From Alteromonas australica (lineage in GTDB: Bacteria > Pseudomonadota > Gammaproteobacteria > Enterobacterales > Alteromonadaceae): a stretch of 64,000 nucleotides of DNA. The notes under the pieces are model-generated. The model was not told the origin of the DNA. It worked only from the letters and a program-made list of their open reading frames with translations, and ran no database searches. Where the stretch lies: contig NZ_CP008849.1 of assembly GCF_000730385.1 (NCBI RefSeq), positions 4,030,001 to 4,094,000 on the forward strand, given 5' to 3'. The position numbers and the translations under genes are program-made. Shown here one piece after another: positions 53,727-62,098 of the stretch. Within the stretch, counting starts at the first letter, position 1. Every line of letters begins with the position of its first letter.

Positions 53727-54767
53727 TTAAATATACGTCAGTGTTTTACCTGTTTCACTGGCCTTTATCGCCAGTTCCATCACCCGTATAACTGGGATAA
53801 CGGTGCTGGCATCAGCGGGTGAACGCTCTGCATGCTCAATAGCATGAGCAAGCCGAGTGAAAAAAGTAAGGTATTCACCTTTTTGGGTAGGAATAGTCTG
53901 TTCCACCACGTCACCGCTTTCATTGACTAGCGCTAATACGCCATCCTGTGTGGGTTCTGAGGTCGCCCAACTTGCATCGTCAAAAGGAAGGCCAGCACGT
54001 AATTGGTTTTCCTGAGGATCTAAATGGAATTTACGGAAGCTGCCTTTAGTGCCCTGTAAATCATATCGCAGGGTGGTGCCCGCCTGAAAAGCGCTACTGC
54101 CTAGCTTAATCATTTTGTCTGTGTAATGCAGTGTTATGTCGAAGGTATCATCTGATTGTCCACCTTCTCGTAAGGTAAGTATGTTTGCAGACACTGCCTC
54201 TGGCTGGCCAAACAATTGTAGTGCTTGATCGATCAAATGCGGGCCCAAATCCCAGAAGATACCACTTCCGGGACCTGCATTTTCTCGCCATCTATTCCTA
54301 GGTACAGGACGAAATCGGTCGAAACGACTGTCCAATCGTTTAATGTCGCCAAGGGTACCTTCCTTGATTAACGCTGCCAGTGTAAGAAAATCGCCATCAA
54401 AGCGTCGGTTTTGGTAAACACACAGTTGTTTACGCTGTGCGTTAGCCAGTGCAACGAGTTCGGTGGCGTCTTGGCTACTTAAGGTGAAAGGCTTTTCTAC
54501 TAACACGTGACAACTATGTTCTAACGCTATTTTAGCTTGAGGTGCATGAAGATGATTAGGGGTAGTGATTACAACTAAATCCACGTCATGAATTTTAAGC
54601 GCCTCTTCTAGTGAAGCGTACACTTCTGCGTGAGGTAAAACCGCTTTAACCGCGTCTGGCTTAGAAGAGATAACCACATCAACAGAAAACTGTGGCAAAT
54701 AATTCAGAAAGGGTAAATGAAAAGTGGTGGCGGAGAATCCAAAGCCAACCAATAAGGTAGAAATCAT
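53727..54767 (-). CDS. Gfo/Idh/MocA-family oxidoreductase
   Basis: 346 aa. The N-terminal NAD(P) Rossmann fold (LLVGFGFSATTFHLPFL, VVISSKPDAV, VDLVVITTPNHLHAPQAKIAL, HVLVEKPFTL with catalytic Lys) is followed by the family's substrate domain (GIFWDLGPHLIDQALQLFG, with the Asp and His of the DLGxHxID motif). It resembles the YdgJ/scyllo-inositol dehydrogenase group. The substrate is unknown. It lies between glmU and the DeoR-glmS operon on the same strand but about 70-190 bp from each. Confidence 0.88.
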   Translation of the reverse strand: MISTLLVGFGFSATTFHLPFLNYLPQFSVDVVISSKPDAVKAVLPHAEVYASLEEALKIHDVDLVVITTPNHLHAPQAKIALEHSCHVLVEKPFTLSSQDATELVALANAQRKQLCVYQNRRFDGDFLTLAALIKEGTLGDIKRLDSRFDRFRPVPRNRWRENAGPGSGIFWDLGPHLIDQALQLFGQPEAVSANILTLREGGQSDDTFDITLHYTDKMIKLGSSAFQAGTTLRYDLQGTKGSFRKFHLDPQENQLRAGLPFDDASWATSEPTQDGVLALVNESGDVVEQTIPTQKGEYLTFFTRLAHAIEHAERSPADASTVIPVIRVMELAIKASETGKTLTYI

Positions 54768-54955
54768 TTCAAGAGCCTATGTTAATTGGAGACCATTCTG
54801 TAAGTGAGTATACACTATCAATATACCGCATGGGTATAAAAGCAAGAAGGTTCAATAGGTTGAAGAAAAATAGATAAGAGGCCTAAAAGAAAGAAAGCGA
54901 AACCAGCACAGCTTCGCTTTGGTGTATTTGCCACTCTATTAGAAATAGCCTGACT

Positions 54956-56314
54956 TTATTTCTTAGTTGGCCGAGGCCAATTTGCAATATTGCGCTGCTT
55001 GCCACGGGCAACCGCAAGCGCATTTTCATCAACCTTCGAGGTTATTACCGACCCAGCTCCAACCGTGGCGTTATCGCCAATGGTGACAGGCGCCACCAGC
55101 GATGAGTTTGACCCAATAAATGCATTTTGCCCAATGGTCGTTTTAGATTTATTAACCCCATCGTAATTACAGGTAATCGTCCCCGCTCCAATATTGGCGT
55201 TAGCCCCTACGGTGGCATCACCTAAATAGGTCAGATGGTTGGCTTTGGCACCTTCGCCAAGCACGGCTTTCTTCATCTCAACGAAGTTACCCACCTTCGC
55301 TTTGGCGTGCATTACCGCACCAGGACGTAAGCGAGCATATGGCCCTACTGTGCAGTACTCACCCACAAGCGCTTCTTCAATAATTGAATTGGCTTCTATT
55401 ACCGTATTATCGGCAATTTCGCAGTTGCGTAAAATACAGTGGGCACCAATTTTTACGTTGTTGCCTAAAATTACCGTCCCTTCAACTATCACGTTGATGT
55501 CTATTTCTACGTCTTCACCCGTAGTGAGCTGGCCACGTAAATCGAACCTGTTTGGGTCGGCAAACGTTACGCCATTCATCATTAATTCGTTTGCATGGCG
55601 ACGTTGTAATGCCCGTTCTAAATGTGCCAGTTGCAGGCGATTGTTAACCCCTTCCACTTCTACAATATCTTGCGGGTGCGCGGCATTGATGCGCTTGCCT
55701 TCTTTCGCAGCCATGGCAATAACGTCGGTGAGGTAATACTCACCTTGGGCATTATCGTTACTTAATGCGTTTAACCAGCGTTTCAAATCTTGACCCGACA
55801 TCATCATCATGCCGGTATTAATTTCTTTTATCTCGCGCTGTGCATCGGAAGCGTCTTTATGTTCAACAATGGCGGTAATATTATCATTTTCACGAATAAT
55901 CCTGCCCATGCCCGTTGGGTCGTCAAGTTCAACGGTTAACAACGCCAAATCGCAACGGCTTTTTACCTCAATAAGCTTCGCTAGTGTTTCTTCACGAATA
56001 AGAGGGGCATCTCCGACTAATACCATAACGTCTTCGTCATCGCTGATGTGAGGCACCGCCTGTTTTACAGCATGCCCGGTGCCCAACTGTTCTTCCTGCA
56101 AGCACCAATTGAGGTTGTCGCCCTGTAATGCCGCTTTCAGCTGCGTTTTACCATGGCCATAAATTAAGTGAATATTGTTTGCATCCAAGGCGTCTACGGT
56201 ATTGATAATACGCTGCACCATAGGTAAACCTCCTACTTTGTGCAGCACTTTTGGTAATGCAGACTTCATGCGTGTGCCTTTTCCGGCCGCTAATATCACT
56301 ACTGAAAATGCCAT
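54956..56314 (-). CDS. glmU: Bifunctional GlcNAc-1-phosphate uridyltransferase / glucosamine-1-phosphate acetyltransferase
   Basis: 452 aa, full length; AAAGGAATGAA precedes the ATG. The N-terminal uridyltransferase domain has [25 protein letters not shown] and NTGMMMMSG; the C-terminal left-handed beta-helix has hexapeptide repeats such as [13 protein letters not shown] and [22 protein letters not shown] with the catalytic His region. It makes UDP-GlcNAc, acting after GlmS and GlmM; glmM is not in the window. Confidence 0.97.
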   Translation of the reverse strand: MAFSVVILAAGKGTRMKSALPKVLHKVGGLPMVQRIINTVDALDANNIHLIYGHGKTQLKAALQGDNLNWCLQEEQLGTGHAVKQAVPHISDDEDVMVLVGDAPLIREETLAKLIEVKSRCDLALLTVELDDPTGMGRIIRENDNITAIVEHKDASDAQREIKEINTGMMMMSGQDLKRWLNALSNDNAQGEYYLTDVIAMAAKEGKRINAAHPQDIVEVEGVNNRLQLAHLERALQRRHANELMMNGVTFADPNRFDLRGQLTTGEDVEIDINVIVEGTVILGNNVKIGAHCILRNCEIADNTVIEANSIIEEALVGEYCTVGPYARLRPGAVMHAKAKVGNFVEMKKAVLGEGAKANHLTYLGDATVGANANIGAGTITCNYDGVNKSKTTIGQNAFIGSNSSLVAPVTIGDNATVGAGSVITSKVDENALAVARGKQRNIANWPRPTKK

Positions 56315-56499
56315 TTCATTCCTTTCACATTGCTCGTATTGGAAACTGGATATAGTGTAACGAAGGATTCCAAAGAATTCAGCGATTCATTTTAATCCTT
56401 CGTCCATAAGTCTAACCTACGCTGAACAGCCTAGCAGTTCATTAAAGCAACAGGTATACTCACACCTTTATTTGTATTCGTTCAGTCAGGCAAGGGAGT

Positions 56500-56514
56500 A
56501 TGCGTAGTCTGTGA
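56500..56514 (+). promoter_or_regulatory. Four-codon leader frame overlapping a GTG start
   Basis: ATG CGT AGT CTG TGA (56500-56514) sits six bases behind an AAGGGAG-type site. Its TGA overlaps the GTG start codon at 56511. The spacing from the ribosome-binding site suits the ATG, not the GTG, so re-initiation or coupling may set expression of the gene that follows. Alternatively the true start is elsewhere. Confidence 0.45.
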
Positions 56515-57932
56515 ACACATTTCGAACTCTTCACCGAAGTCTTCTAGTGTTATTTGCTGTTGTGGTCATCGCAATCGTGACACTTGTCCACTTTAGTGTA
56601 TCTAAAATCGTAGCAGAGCAAAGTCGGGCCCAGCAACAATCACTGTCGCCGGCTATTTCTCTTATTGTCGAACAACTTTTAAAACCCCTTCATACGTCTG
56701 AGGCATTAGGCCATTCCACCGAATTAGTGCATTTGATGGACGGTGAAACCTTGGATGAAGACGCCATTTTTGCCAGTTTAACTCGGCTTGAAGAGGAATT
56801 TGGCCTGTCTTTCTTTATTGCCAGCGAAACTAGTCGCAAGCTTTATAATTCAGACGGCAGCACGCTTGATTTAATTGAAGGCGAGGTTAGCTGGTATTTT
56901 AAGTATCGCGACTACCCTGAAGATGCTGTAGCCGATATTGGTAAATGGGAAGATACCCATTTTTATATCGACATTAAAATTTACGACTTTGACGGAAAAT
57001 TTCTCGGCTTTTTTGGTATTGGCAAAAGCCTTCGTAGTTTCTTAAGCGTATTTGATAGCTACAAAAAGCAATACGGTTACGATTTCCTTTTTGTCGATGG
57101 CAATGGCGATATTATGTTGTCTTCCGACCCCAAATTAATTGCCACTTACTCTGATTTTACGAACCTCTCTGAATTACCTTGGTATGCCAGTTTGCCACTC
57201 AGCGTGCGAAACGATCAAGCGCTGAATAATAAGTTGGTGACTATCGATCAGAAAGATTACTTAATCGCCGAGGTAAAGCTAAATCAATTTGGTTGGACGG
57301 TATTTCTGTTAAGCCCGTTAGAAGACAGACAAACAGAGATCTCTCAGGCGTTTATTTTCAGCGTCGTCACCTTATTAGTGGTGATATTTTCGCTATTCCT
57401 GCTTATCTACAATTTGCTTTACTATTTCCGCCGCGACATGCAGCCTGACATGGTTGTGCGCCATGCGAATAGATTGCCTGACAGAGCGGCCGTTGAGTTG
57501 ATTTATCAGTCGTTGTTGAAGGAAGAAAAGTCGATAAGCGTGGTACTTGTAAGCTTAGATGACTTCTCCCATATTTCCGACGCATTCGGCCGCAATACTG
57601 CCGATGATATACTCGACAAAGTGGCGGGCTATTTGGCGGATAACCTACGAGAGCAGGATGTCTTGGGCCGTTGGAGTAGCGAAGAATTTATTGTTTTACT
57701 GCCACAAACTGGCCCTCATGAAGCGTTTGATACGGCGCAAGGTTTGCGCCATGGAATTGCAACCTTGCCACCACCGGTAGGGCAAAACTCACTGCAACTT
57801 ACCGCTTCATTCGGTATTTCGTTTACGGCATCTGCACGCATAATGAACGAAGTGACTGCCCATGCGGAAGACGCCCTTTATCAGGCTAAACGCGATGGCA
57901 GTAACTTAGTTCGCATGCAACTTATTGATTAA
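56511..57932 (+). CDS. Membrane sensor protein with degenerate GGDEF domain (SSEEF)
   Basis: 473 aa from GTG 56511. Two membrane segments (about 10-30 and about 280-305, LLVVIFSLFLLIYNLLYYF) flank a Cache-like extracytoplasmic sensor with FASLTRLEEEFGLSFFI and FLGFFGIGKSL. The C-terminal GGDEF domain keeps LDDFSHISDAFGRNTADDIL, but its active loop reads GRWSSEEF in place of GG[DE]EF, with both glycines changed to serine. Such a site probably cannot make cyclic di-GMP; it may bind GTP or act as a receptor or dominant partner. Confidence 0.85.
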   Translation: MNTFRTLHRSLLVLFAVVVIAIVTLVHFSVSKIVAEQSRAQQQSLSPAISLIVEQLLKPLHTSEALGHSTELVHLMDGETLDEDAIFASLTRLEEEFGLSFFIASETSRKLYNSDGSTLDLIEGEVSWYFKYRDYPEDAVADIGKWEDTHFYIDIKIYDFDGKFLGFFGIGKSLRSFLSVFDSYKKQYGYDFLFVDGNGDIMLSSDPKLIATYSDFTNLSELPWYASLPLSVRNDQALNNKLVTIDQKDYLIAEVKLNQFGWTVFLLSPLEDRQTEISQAFIFSVVTLLVVIFSLFLLIYNLLYYFRRDMQPDMVVRHANRLPDRAAVELIYQSLLKEEKSISVVLVSLDDFSHISDAFGRNTADDILDKVAGYLADNLREQDVLGRWSSEEFIVLLPQTGPHEAFDTAQGLRHGIATLPPPVGQNSLQLTASFGISFTASARIMNEVTAHAEDALYQAKRDGSNLVRMQLID

Positions 57933-57937
57933 TGTCA

Positions 57938-58837
57938 TTACGCGCCTTTAACCCGCCGGCGCAACGGCTTTTTCTGTATGGCGTTAACCACACCTGTGGT
58001 TAGCGCTACGCCAAACAAAATCATTAATCCCCCCATAATGGTTTGCAACGACAAGTGTTCGCGTAAGAAGATAATTCCCCAGATAATGCCAAATAAAGGC
58101 ACAAGATAGGCAACGGTTATTGCTTTGGCTGGGCCAATATCTGCAATGAGCTTAAAGTAAAGAATGTAAGCAATACCGGTTCCAGCCACCGCCAGTGCAA
58201 TGGCATTAAACCACGCATTAAGGCTTGGCATAGTGTCAGGCAAGGTCGCTAACGCAAATGGCGCAAGCATGACAGTGGCCAATGCCTGACTTCCCGTCGC
58301 AACCACAAGCGGCTTCACCCCTTGCAGCCATTTTTTCATCATGCTGGCCGCCAAGCCATAGCCCATGGTAGCCAGCAAGGCGGTAACGATAGGTAAAAAG
58401 CTAATGTCTCCCTCGCCCAACTTCTGTTGGCTTATAATGGCAACACCAACAAAACCCACCGCCAAGCCAGCAATAGCACTTTTTGTAAGTTTGTCACCTA
58501 GCCAAAGCCATGCAAACAAGGCCCCAAACATAGGTGCCGTGGCGTTTAATATGGCATTAACACCCGCTTCTAAATGCAAGCTACTGTAGTTAAACAGCAC
58601 AAAAGGTACTGCTGTGTTTGCCATACCCACCAAGGCAATCGGCACCCAGTAACGATAGATTTGGCGTACCCCGCCCATAATAATTAATATCGGTAAAAGG
58701 ACACAGGTTGCCAGTAGCGTACGTATCGCCACCAGCACATAAATACCGAATTCGGGGGCAGCCACTCGCATAAAGATAAATGAACCGCCCCAAATAGCCG
58801 CTAGTATCAGCAACGCTACTACATGCTTTATTGCCAT
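57938..58837 (-). CDS. EamA-family (DMT) transporter
   Basis: 299 aa with ten hydrophobic segments and two EamA repeats (IWGGSFIFMRVAAPEF near the start and the second from about 150; VAYLVPLFGIIWGIIFLREHLS near the end). It is an inner-membrane metabolite or drug exporter of unknown substrate. It overlaps ogt by 10 bp and is the last gene of the repair operon. Confidence 0.9.
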   Translation of the reverse strand: MAIKHVVALLILAAIWGGSFIFMRVAAPEFGIYVLVAIRTLLATCVLLPILIIMGGVRQIYRYWVPIALVGMANTAVPFVLFNYSSLHLEAGVNAILNATAPMFGALFAWLWLGDKLTKSAIAGLAVGFVGVAIISQQKLGEGDISFLPIVTALLATMGYGLAASMMKKWLQGVKPLVVATGSQALATVMLAPFALATLPDTMPSLNAWFNAIALAVAGTGIAYILYFKLIADIGPAKAITVAYLVPLFGIIWGIIFLREHLSLQTIMGGLMILFGVALTTGVVNAIQKKPLRRRVKGA

Positions 58838-59331
58838 AACACGCCCTGTGCTCCCTCTAAATTGAGTAAAAATTGTTTACGACTAAGTCCACCAGCATAA
58901 CCGGTAAGTGTGTTATTGCTGCCGATAACACGATGGCAGGGCACGACAATGGCTATGGGGTTTTTCCCATTTGCCATGCCCACTGCACGTACGGCTTTAG
59001 GGTTTCCTATGGCATTGGCTATGTCGGCATAACTGGCTGTGTCACCGTACTTTATTTCACCTAGCGCTTGCCATACCTGATGCTGAAATGGGGTGCCCTT
59101 GGCCGCTAAAGGTAAATCAAACTGCGTCAGTGTACCTGAAAAATACCCGTTTAATTGCTTACAGGCCTCTTGCACAATAGCATTGTGTTGCGCGTTCGCG
59201 GTTGGCGCTGAAACAAAGGCAATGGCGGTGACACCACTGTCATTGGCGGTAACTTCAACAATGCCTTGCTCACTTTGAATATGCCCTGCATAAAAACTGC
59301 TGGGTTGCTGACGTTGTAGAGCCGATGTCAT
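58828..59331 (-). CDS. ogt: Methylated-DNA--protein-cysteine methyltransferase
   Basis: 167 aa. The acceptor-cysteine motif reads IAIVVPCHRVIGSN, preceded by the helix-turn-helix KAVRAVGMANGKNP and followed by GYAGGLSRKQFLLNLEG; all are hallmarks of Ogt/AGT proteins that irreversibly remove O6-alkyl groups from guanine. It overlaps the Ada-AlkA-type gene by 4 bp and the transporter by 10 bp, forming a DNA-alkylation-repair operon. Confidence 0.95.
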   Translation of the reverse strand: MTSALQRQQPSSFYAGHIQSEQGIVEVTANDSGVTAIAFVSAPTANAQHNAIVQEACKQLNGYFSGTLTQFDLPLAAKGTPFQHQVWQALGEIKYGDTASYADIANAIGNPKAVRAVGMANGKNPIAIVVPCHRVIGSNNTLTGYAGGLSRKQFLLNLEGAQGVLWQ

Positions 59332-60731
59332 CGCTTACTTAACTCCCATAATTGTAGGGTGAGATAACTGCGCCAAGGCGCTGCTTTTTCCGCTGAAACC
59401 GGATATTTCGCCGCCATTTTTTTAACAATAAGATCGCCCGCTAAATACACATCAGGATCTTTCTCCCCACGCATCTTAATGTAATCTAGTGTCCATTGAC
59501 CAACACCTTTTATTGCCATAATGGCATCATCCTCTGGGGTCGTACCACTTGGTTGTTGAGCAAAGAGCGACGCAAAAGATATCAGTGCTTGCTTTCGTGC
59601 ATTAGGCATTCTCAAAAAAGACACATCACTGCTTGCCACCTGCTGCGGCGATGGGAATGCAAAGCCAGGGCATGTAGCGGTACCTATGGGTGAATGCAGT
59701 TGCTTGGCTAACAAGGAAGCTTGCCCTATGGCCGCTTTTACACTGACTTGTTGCCCCACTATGGCCCTACAACCACTTTCAAATACGTCCCACGTGCCCG
59801 GTAAGCGAATCCCCTCATCAATAAGAGCTAAAGGTAGCCCAGCACCATGAAGGCTGGCTTTAATCAATTGTGGGTCTGCATGTAAATCCAGTACGCCTTT
59901 TATCTTTTCAATAATACTGTGTAGCCCGTCTAACGAAGGTAAGCGCAATTCGATATCAAAGCCATTAGCATGGGCATTATGGATCGCTTTTATTCGCCCC
60001 ACTTCCCCCTTCACGCGAATATATCTTTGATAGCTATTATCGCTAACCGCTTCCACGCCCTCAATGGCACGCATCTTTAAAAAGTCTCGGACTTGTGGCC
60101 AATTGTACGGGGGAAGATAGGCCAGTCTAAGTGTTACGGTGGGTGCATTGCCCTTTACCGATTTACGCAGTGCTGAGGGCGTTGTTTTACAATACTGCTG
60201 CACGGCGCGCTGCAACTGACGAGACGACCCATAGCCAGCACTTAAGGCCACATCATCTACCGTCATTTCGGTTTGCTGCAATAACTGCTTGGCAAACAAA
60301 ACACGATGTAAACTTTGATATTGCTTTGCCGATAGCCCAAGCCCACTTTGCAGCAGCTTGTTGAGATAGCGTTCACTAATCCCTAATCGCTCCGCTACAT
60401 GACTGACAGGTTGGGAAGGAATATGGCTTAGCAACGAGATACCCCTTTTTACGGTAGTGGTGACACCCTGCCACGCGAATGAGCTTGGCGCGCTGTCGGG
60501 CCGACAGCGCAAACAGGGCCGGTACCCATGATGCAAAGCTTGCGTGGCATGCTCAAAATACTCCACGTTTTTTTCTAGTGGTAACTTCGCTGGGCAGATT
60601 GGACGGCAAAATATGCCGGTAGACTTCACTGCCACAAAAAAGCGGCCATCGAAGCGACTGTCTCGGCTTAATCGCGCTTGTGCGTAAACACGCCATTGCT
60701 CTTCAGTATCGCTTGCGCTGTTGGCTAACAT
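59328..60731 (-). CDS. Ada/AraC-AlkA fusion: methyl-sensing regulator and 3-methyladenine glycosylase
   Basis: 467 aa. Residues about 10-85 are an Ada zinc-binding methylphosphotriester domain (GIFCRPICPA, YRPCLRCRPD: the four Cys). Residues about 95-190 are an AraC-type helix-turn-helix pair (VSHVAERLGISERYLNKLL, VALSAGYGSSRQLQRAV). Residues about 200-467 are AlkA: N-domain LRLAYLPPYNWPQVRDFLKMRA, HhH-GPD IVGQQVSVKAAI, GVGQWTLDYIKMRG, and the catalytic Asp in LAGDLIVKK. One protein thus both senses alkylation and removes damaged bases; the methyltransferase is the next gene (ogt). Confidence 0.93.
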   Translation of the reverse strand: MLANSASDTEEQWRVYAQARLSRDSRFDGRFFVAVKSTGIFCRPICPAKLPLEKNVEYFEHATQALHHGYRPCLRCRPDSAPSSFAWQGVTTTVKRGISLLSHIPSQPVSHVAERLGISERYLNKLLQSGLGLSAKQYQSLHRVLFAKQLLQQTEMTVDDVALSAGYGSSRQLQRAVQQYCKTTPSALRKSVKGNAPTVTLRLAYLPPYNWPQVRDFLKMRAIEGVEAVSDNSYQRYIRVKGEVGRIKAIHNAHANGFDIELRLPSLDGLHSIIEKIKGVLDLHADPQLIKASLHGAGLPLALIDEGIRLPGTWDVFESGCRAIVGQQVSVKAAIGQASLLAKQLHSPIGTATCPGFAFPSPQQVASSDVSFLRMPNARKQALISFASLFAQQPSGTTPEDDAIMAIKGVGQWTLDYIKMRGEKDPDVYLAGDLIVKKMAAKYPVSAEKAAPWRSYLTLQLWELSKR

Positions 60732-60920
60732 TTATTGTGCACCTAATTACAAAACGAACAGTATGAAAGAAGTGTATCGCGGTTTTCGTGATGGTGTGCG
60801 ACAAAATCGGAACTGACTATTATTTGAGGCAAAGTTGATAAACTGATGATGCATACGCATAATGTAGAAAAAATAATAACGCCAGCACCCCCACGGGCGT
60901 GCCCCAACTGAGCGAAATCT

Positions 60921-62075
60921 ATGCTGCACACTTTCCGCTACGGGTATCAACGCCTTTTCTCTTTCATGCCTGTGTTTTTCGCCTTATTGTTGATGTGGTT
61001 AGCTTTACCTGCGCATGCCGAGAAGTGGTTAGACGATTACGCTAAACACGTTAAGCAACAAGCTAACAAGTATAACGTACCAGGCTATGCCTTTGTTTAT
61101 TACGAGCAAGGTAAAGTTCCACAAGTATTTGTGTATGGTTATACCCATAAGGGCGGTGAGCGTATTAATGAAAATACGGTATTTAGGCTCGCGTCTGTAT
61201 CTAAAACATTTACCGCGTTACTCACCGCCAAGCTGGTTGAACAAAACAGGCTAAAGTGGGAAACCCCAATCTCCACACTATTGCCCAATATTTCATTTGA
61301 AAAAAATGGCATGCAGTCGTTGCAGCTACAGCATATTGTGGGGCAATCCAGCGGCTTTATTCCCAATGCGTACGATAACCTAATTGAAGCTGATTACTCT
61401 CTTGAGCGGGTGTTAATGTCCCTCTCGGAACTCACCCCCTTGTGCCGTCCAGGCGAATGTTACACCTATCAAAATGCCTTATTTGGCGCCTTGGAATACT
61501 ATTTCAGCAATAACAACACCTCGTATTCTAGAGAATTGCAAAACCAGATTTTAACGCCGTTAGGCATGAGTGCGTCTAGTGCAGGTAAAGGCGGCTTATT
61601 AGCGTCTGCGTCTTGGGCTCACCCTCACATTGCCATTGCCCGTAATCGCTGGCGAGAAGGCAGAGTAGAAAGCAATTACTACCGTTTCTCACCCGCCGCT
61701 GGCGTTAACGCCAGTATTCGCGACATGACCATTTATCTTCAAGCGCTGCTGGGCGAATTCCCTACAGTGATTTCAAAACAGATGATTGAAGAGGTGACAA
61801 CGCCACGGGTAAGAACGCAGCGAGAAATAAGGCGTAGAGGGTGGCGTGGGCACTTAAATGACGCCCATTATGGTTTAGGTTGGCGGGTTTACGATTTTGA
61901 TGGCAAGCGCATTAACTATCATGGTGGTTGGGTAAAAGGGTATCGCGCAGATGTTGCCTTTGCACCAGATTACAGCGTAGGGTATGTGATGCTAATGAAT
62001 GCGGAATCTAACATGATTAACACCACTACCGCCGAGTTTTGGAAACGCTATTTTCAGCAAGCCGAACAACAATAG
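60921..62075 (+). CDS. Class C beta-lactamase-fold serine hydrolase
   Basis: 384 aa with a signal peptide (FFALLLMWLALPAHAEK). The Ser-x-x-Lys active site is SVSK in RLASVSKTFTAL near residue 92; the Tyr-x-Asn pair is YQN near 188; and the third motif is HGG in NYHGGWVKGYR near 335. This is the DD-peptidase/esterase/class C beta-lactamase superfamily; the actual substrate (cell-wall peptide, ester or beta-lactam) cannot be read. It acts in the periplasm. It is convergent with speA. Confidence 0.9.
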   Translation: MLHTFRYGYQRLFSFMPVFFALLLMWLALPAHAEKWLDDYAKHVKQQANKYNVPGYAFVYYEQGKVPQVFVYGYTHKGGERINENTVFRLASVSKTFTALLTAKLVEQNRLKWETPISTLLPNISFEKNGMQSLQLQHIVGQSSGFIPNAYDNLIEADYSLERVLMSLSELTPLCRPGECYTYQNALFGALEYYFSNNNTSYSRELQNQILTPLGMSASSAGKGGLLASASWAHPHIAIARNRWREGRVESNYYRFSPAAGVNASIRDMTIYLQALLGEFPTVISKQMIEEVTTPRVRTQREIRRRGWRGHLNDAHYGLGWRVYDFDGKRINYHGGWVKGYRADVAFAPDYSVGYVMLMNAESNMINTTTAEFWKRYFQQAEQQ

Positions 62076-62098
62076 TTCAGCTTGCTGTGTTACTTAGA

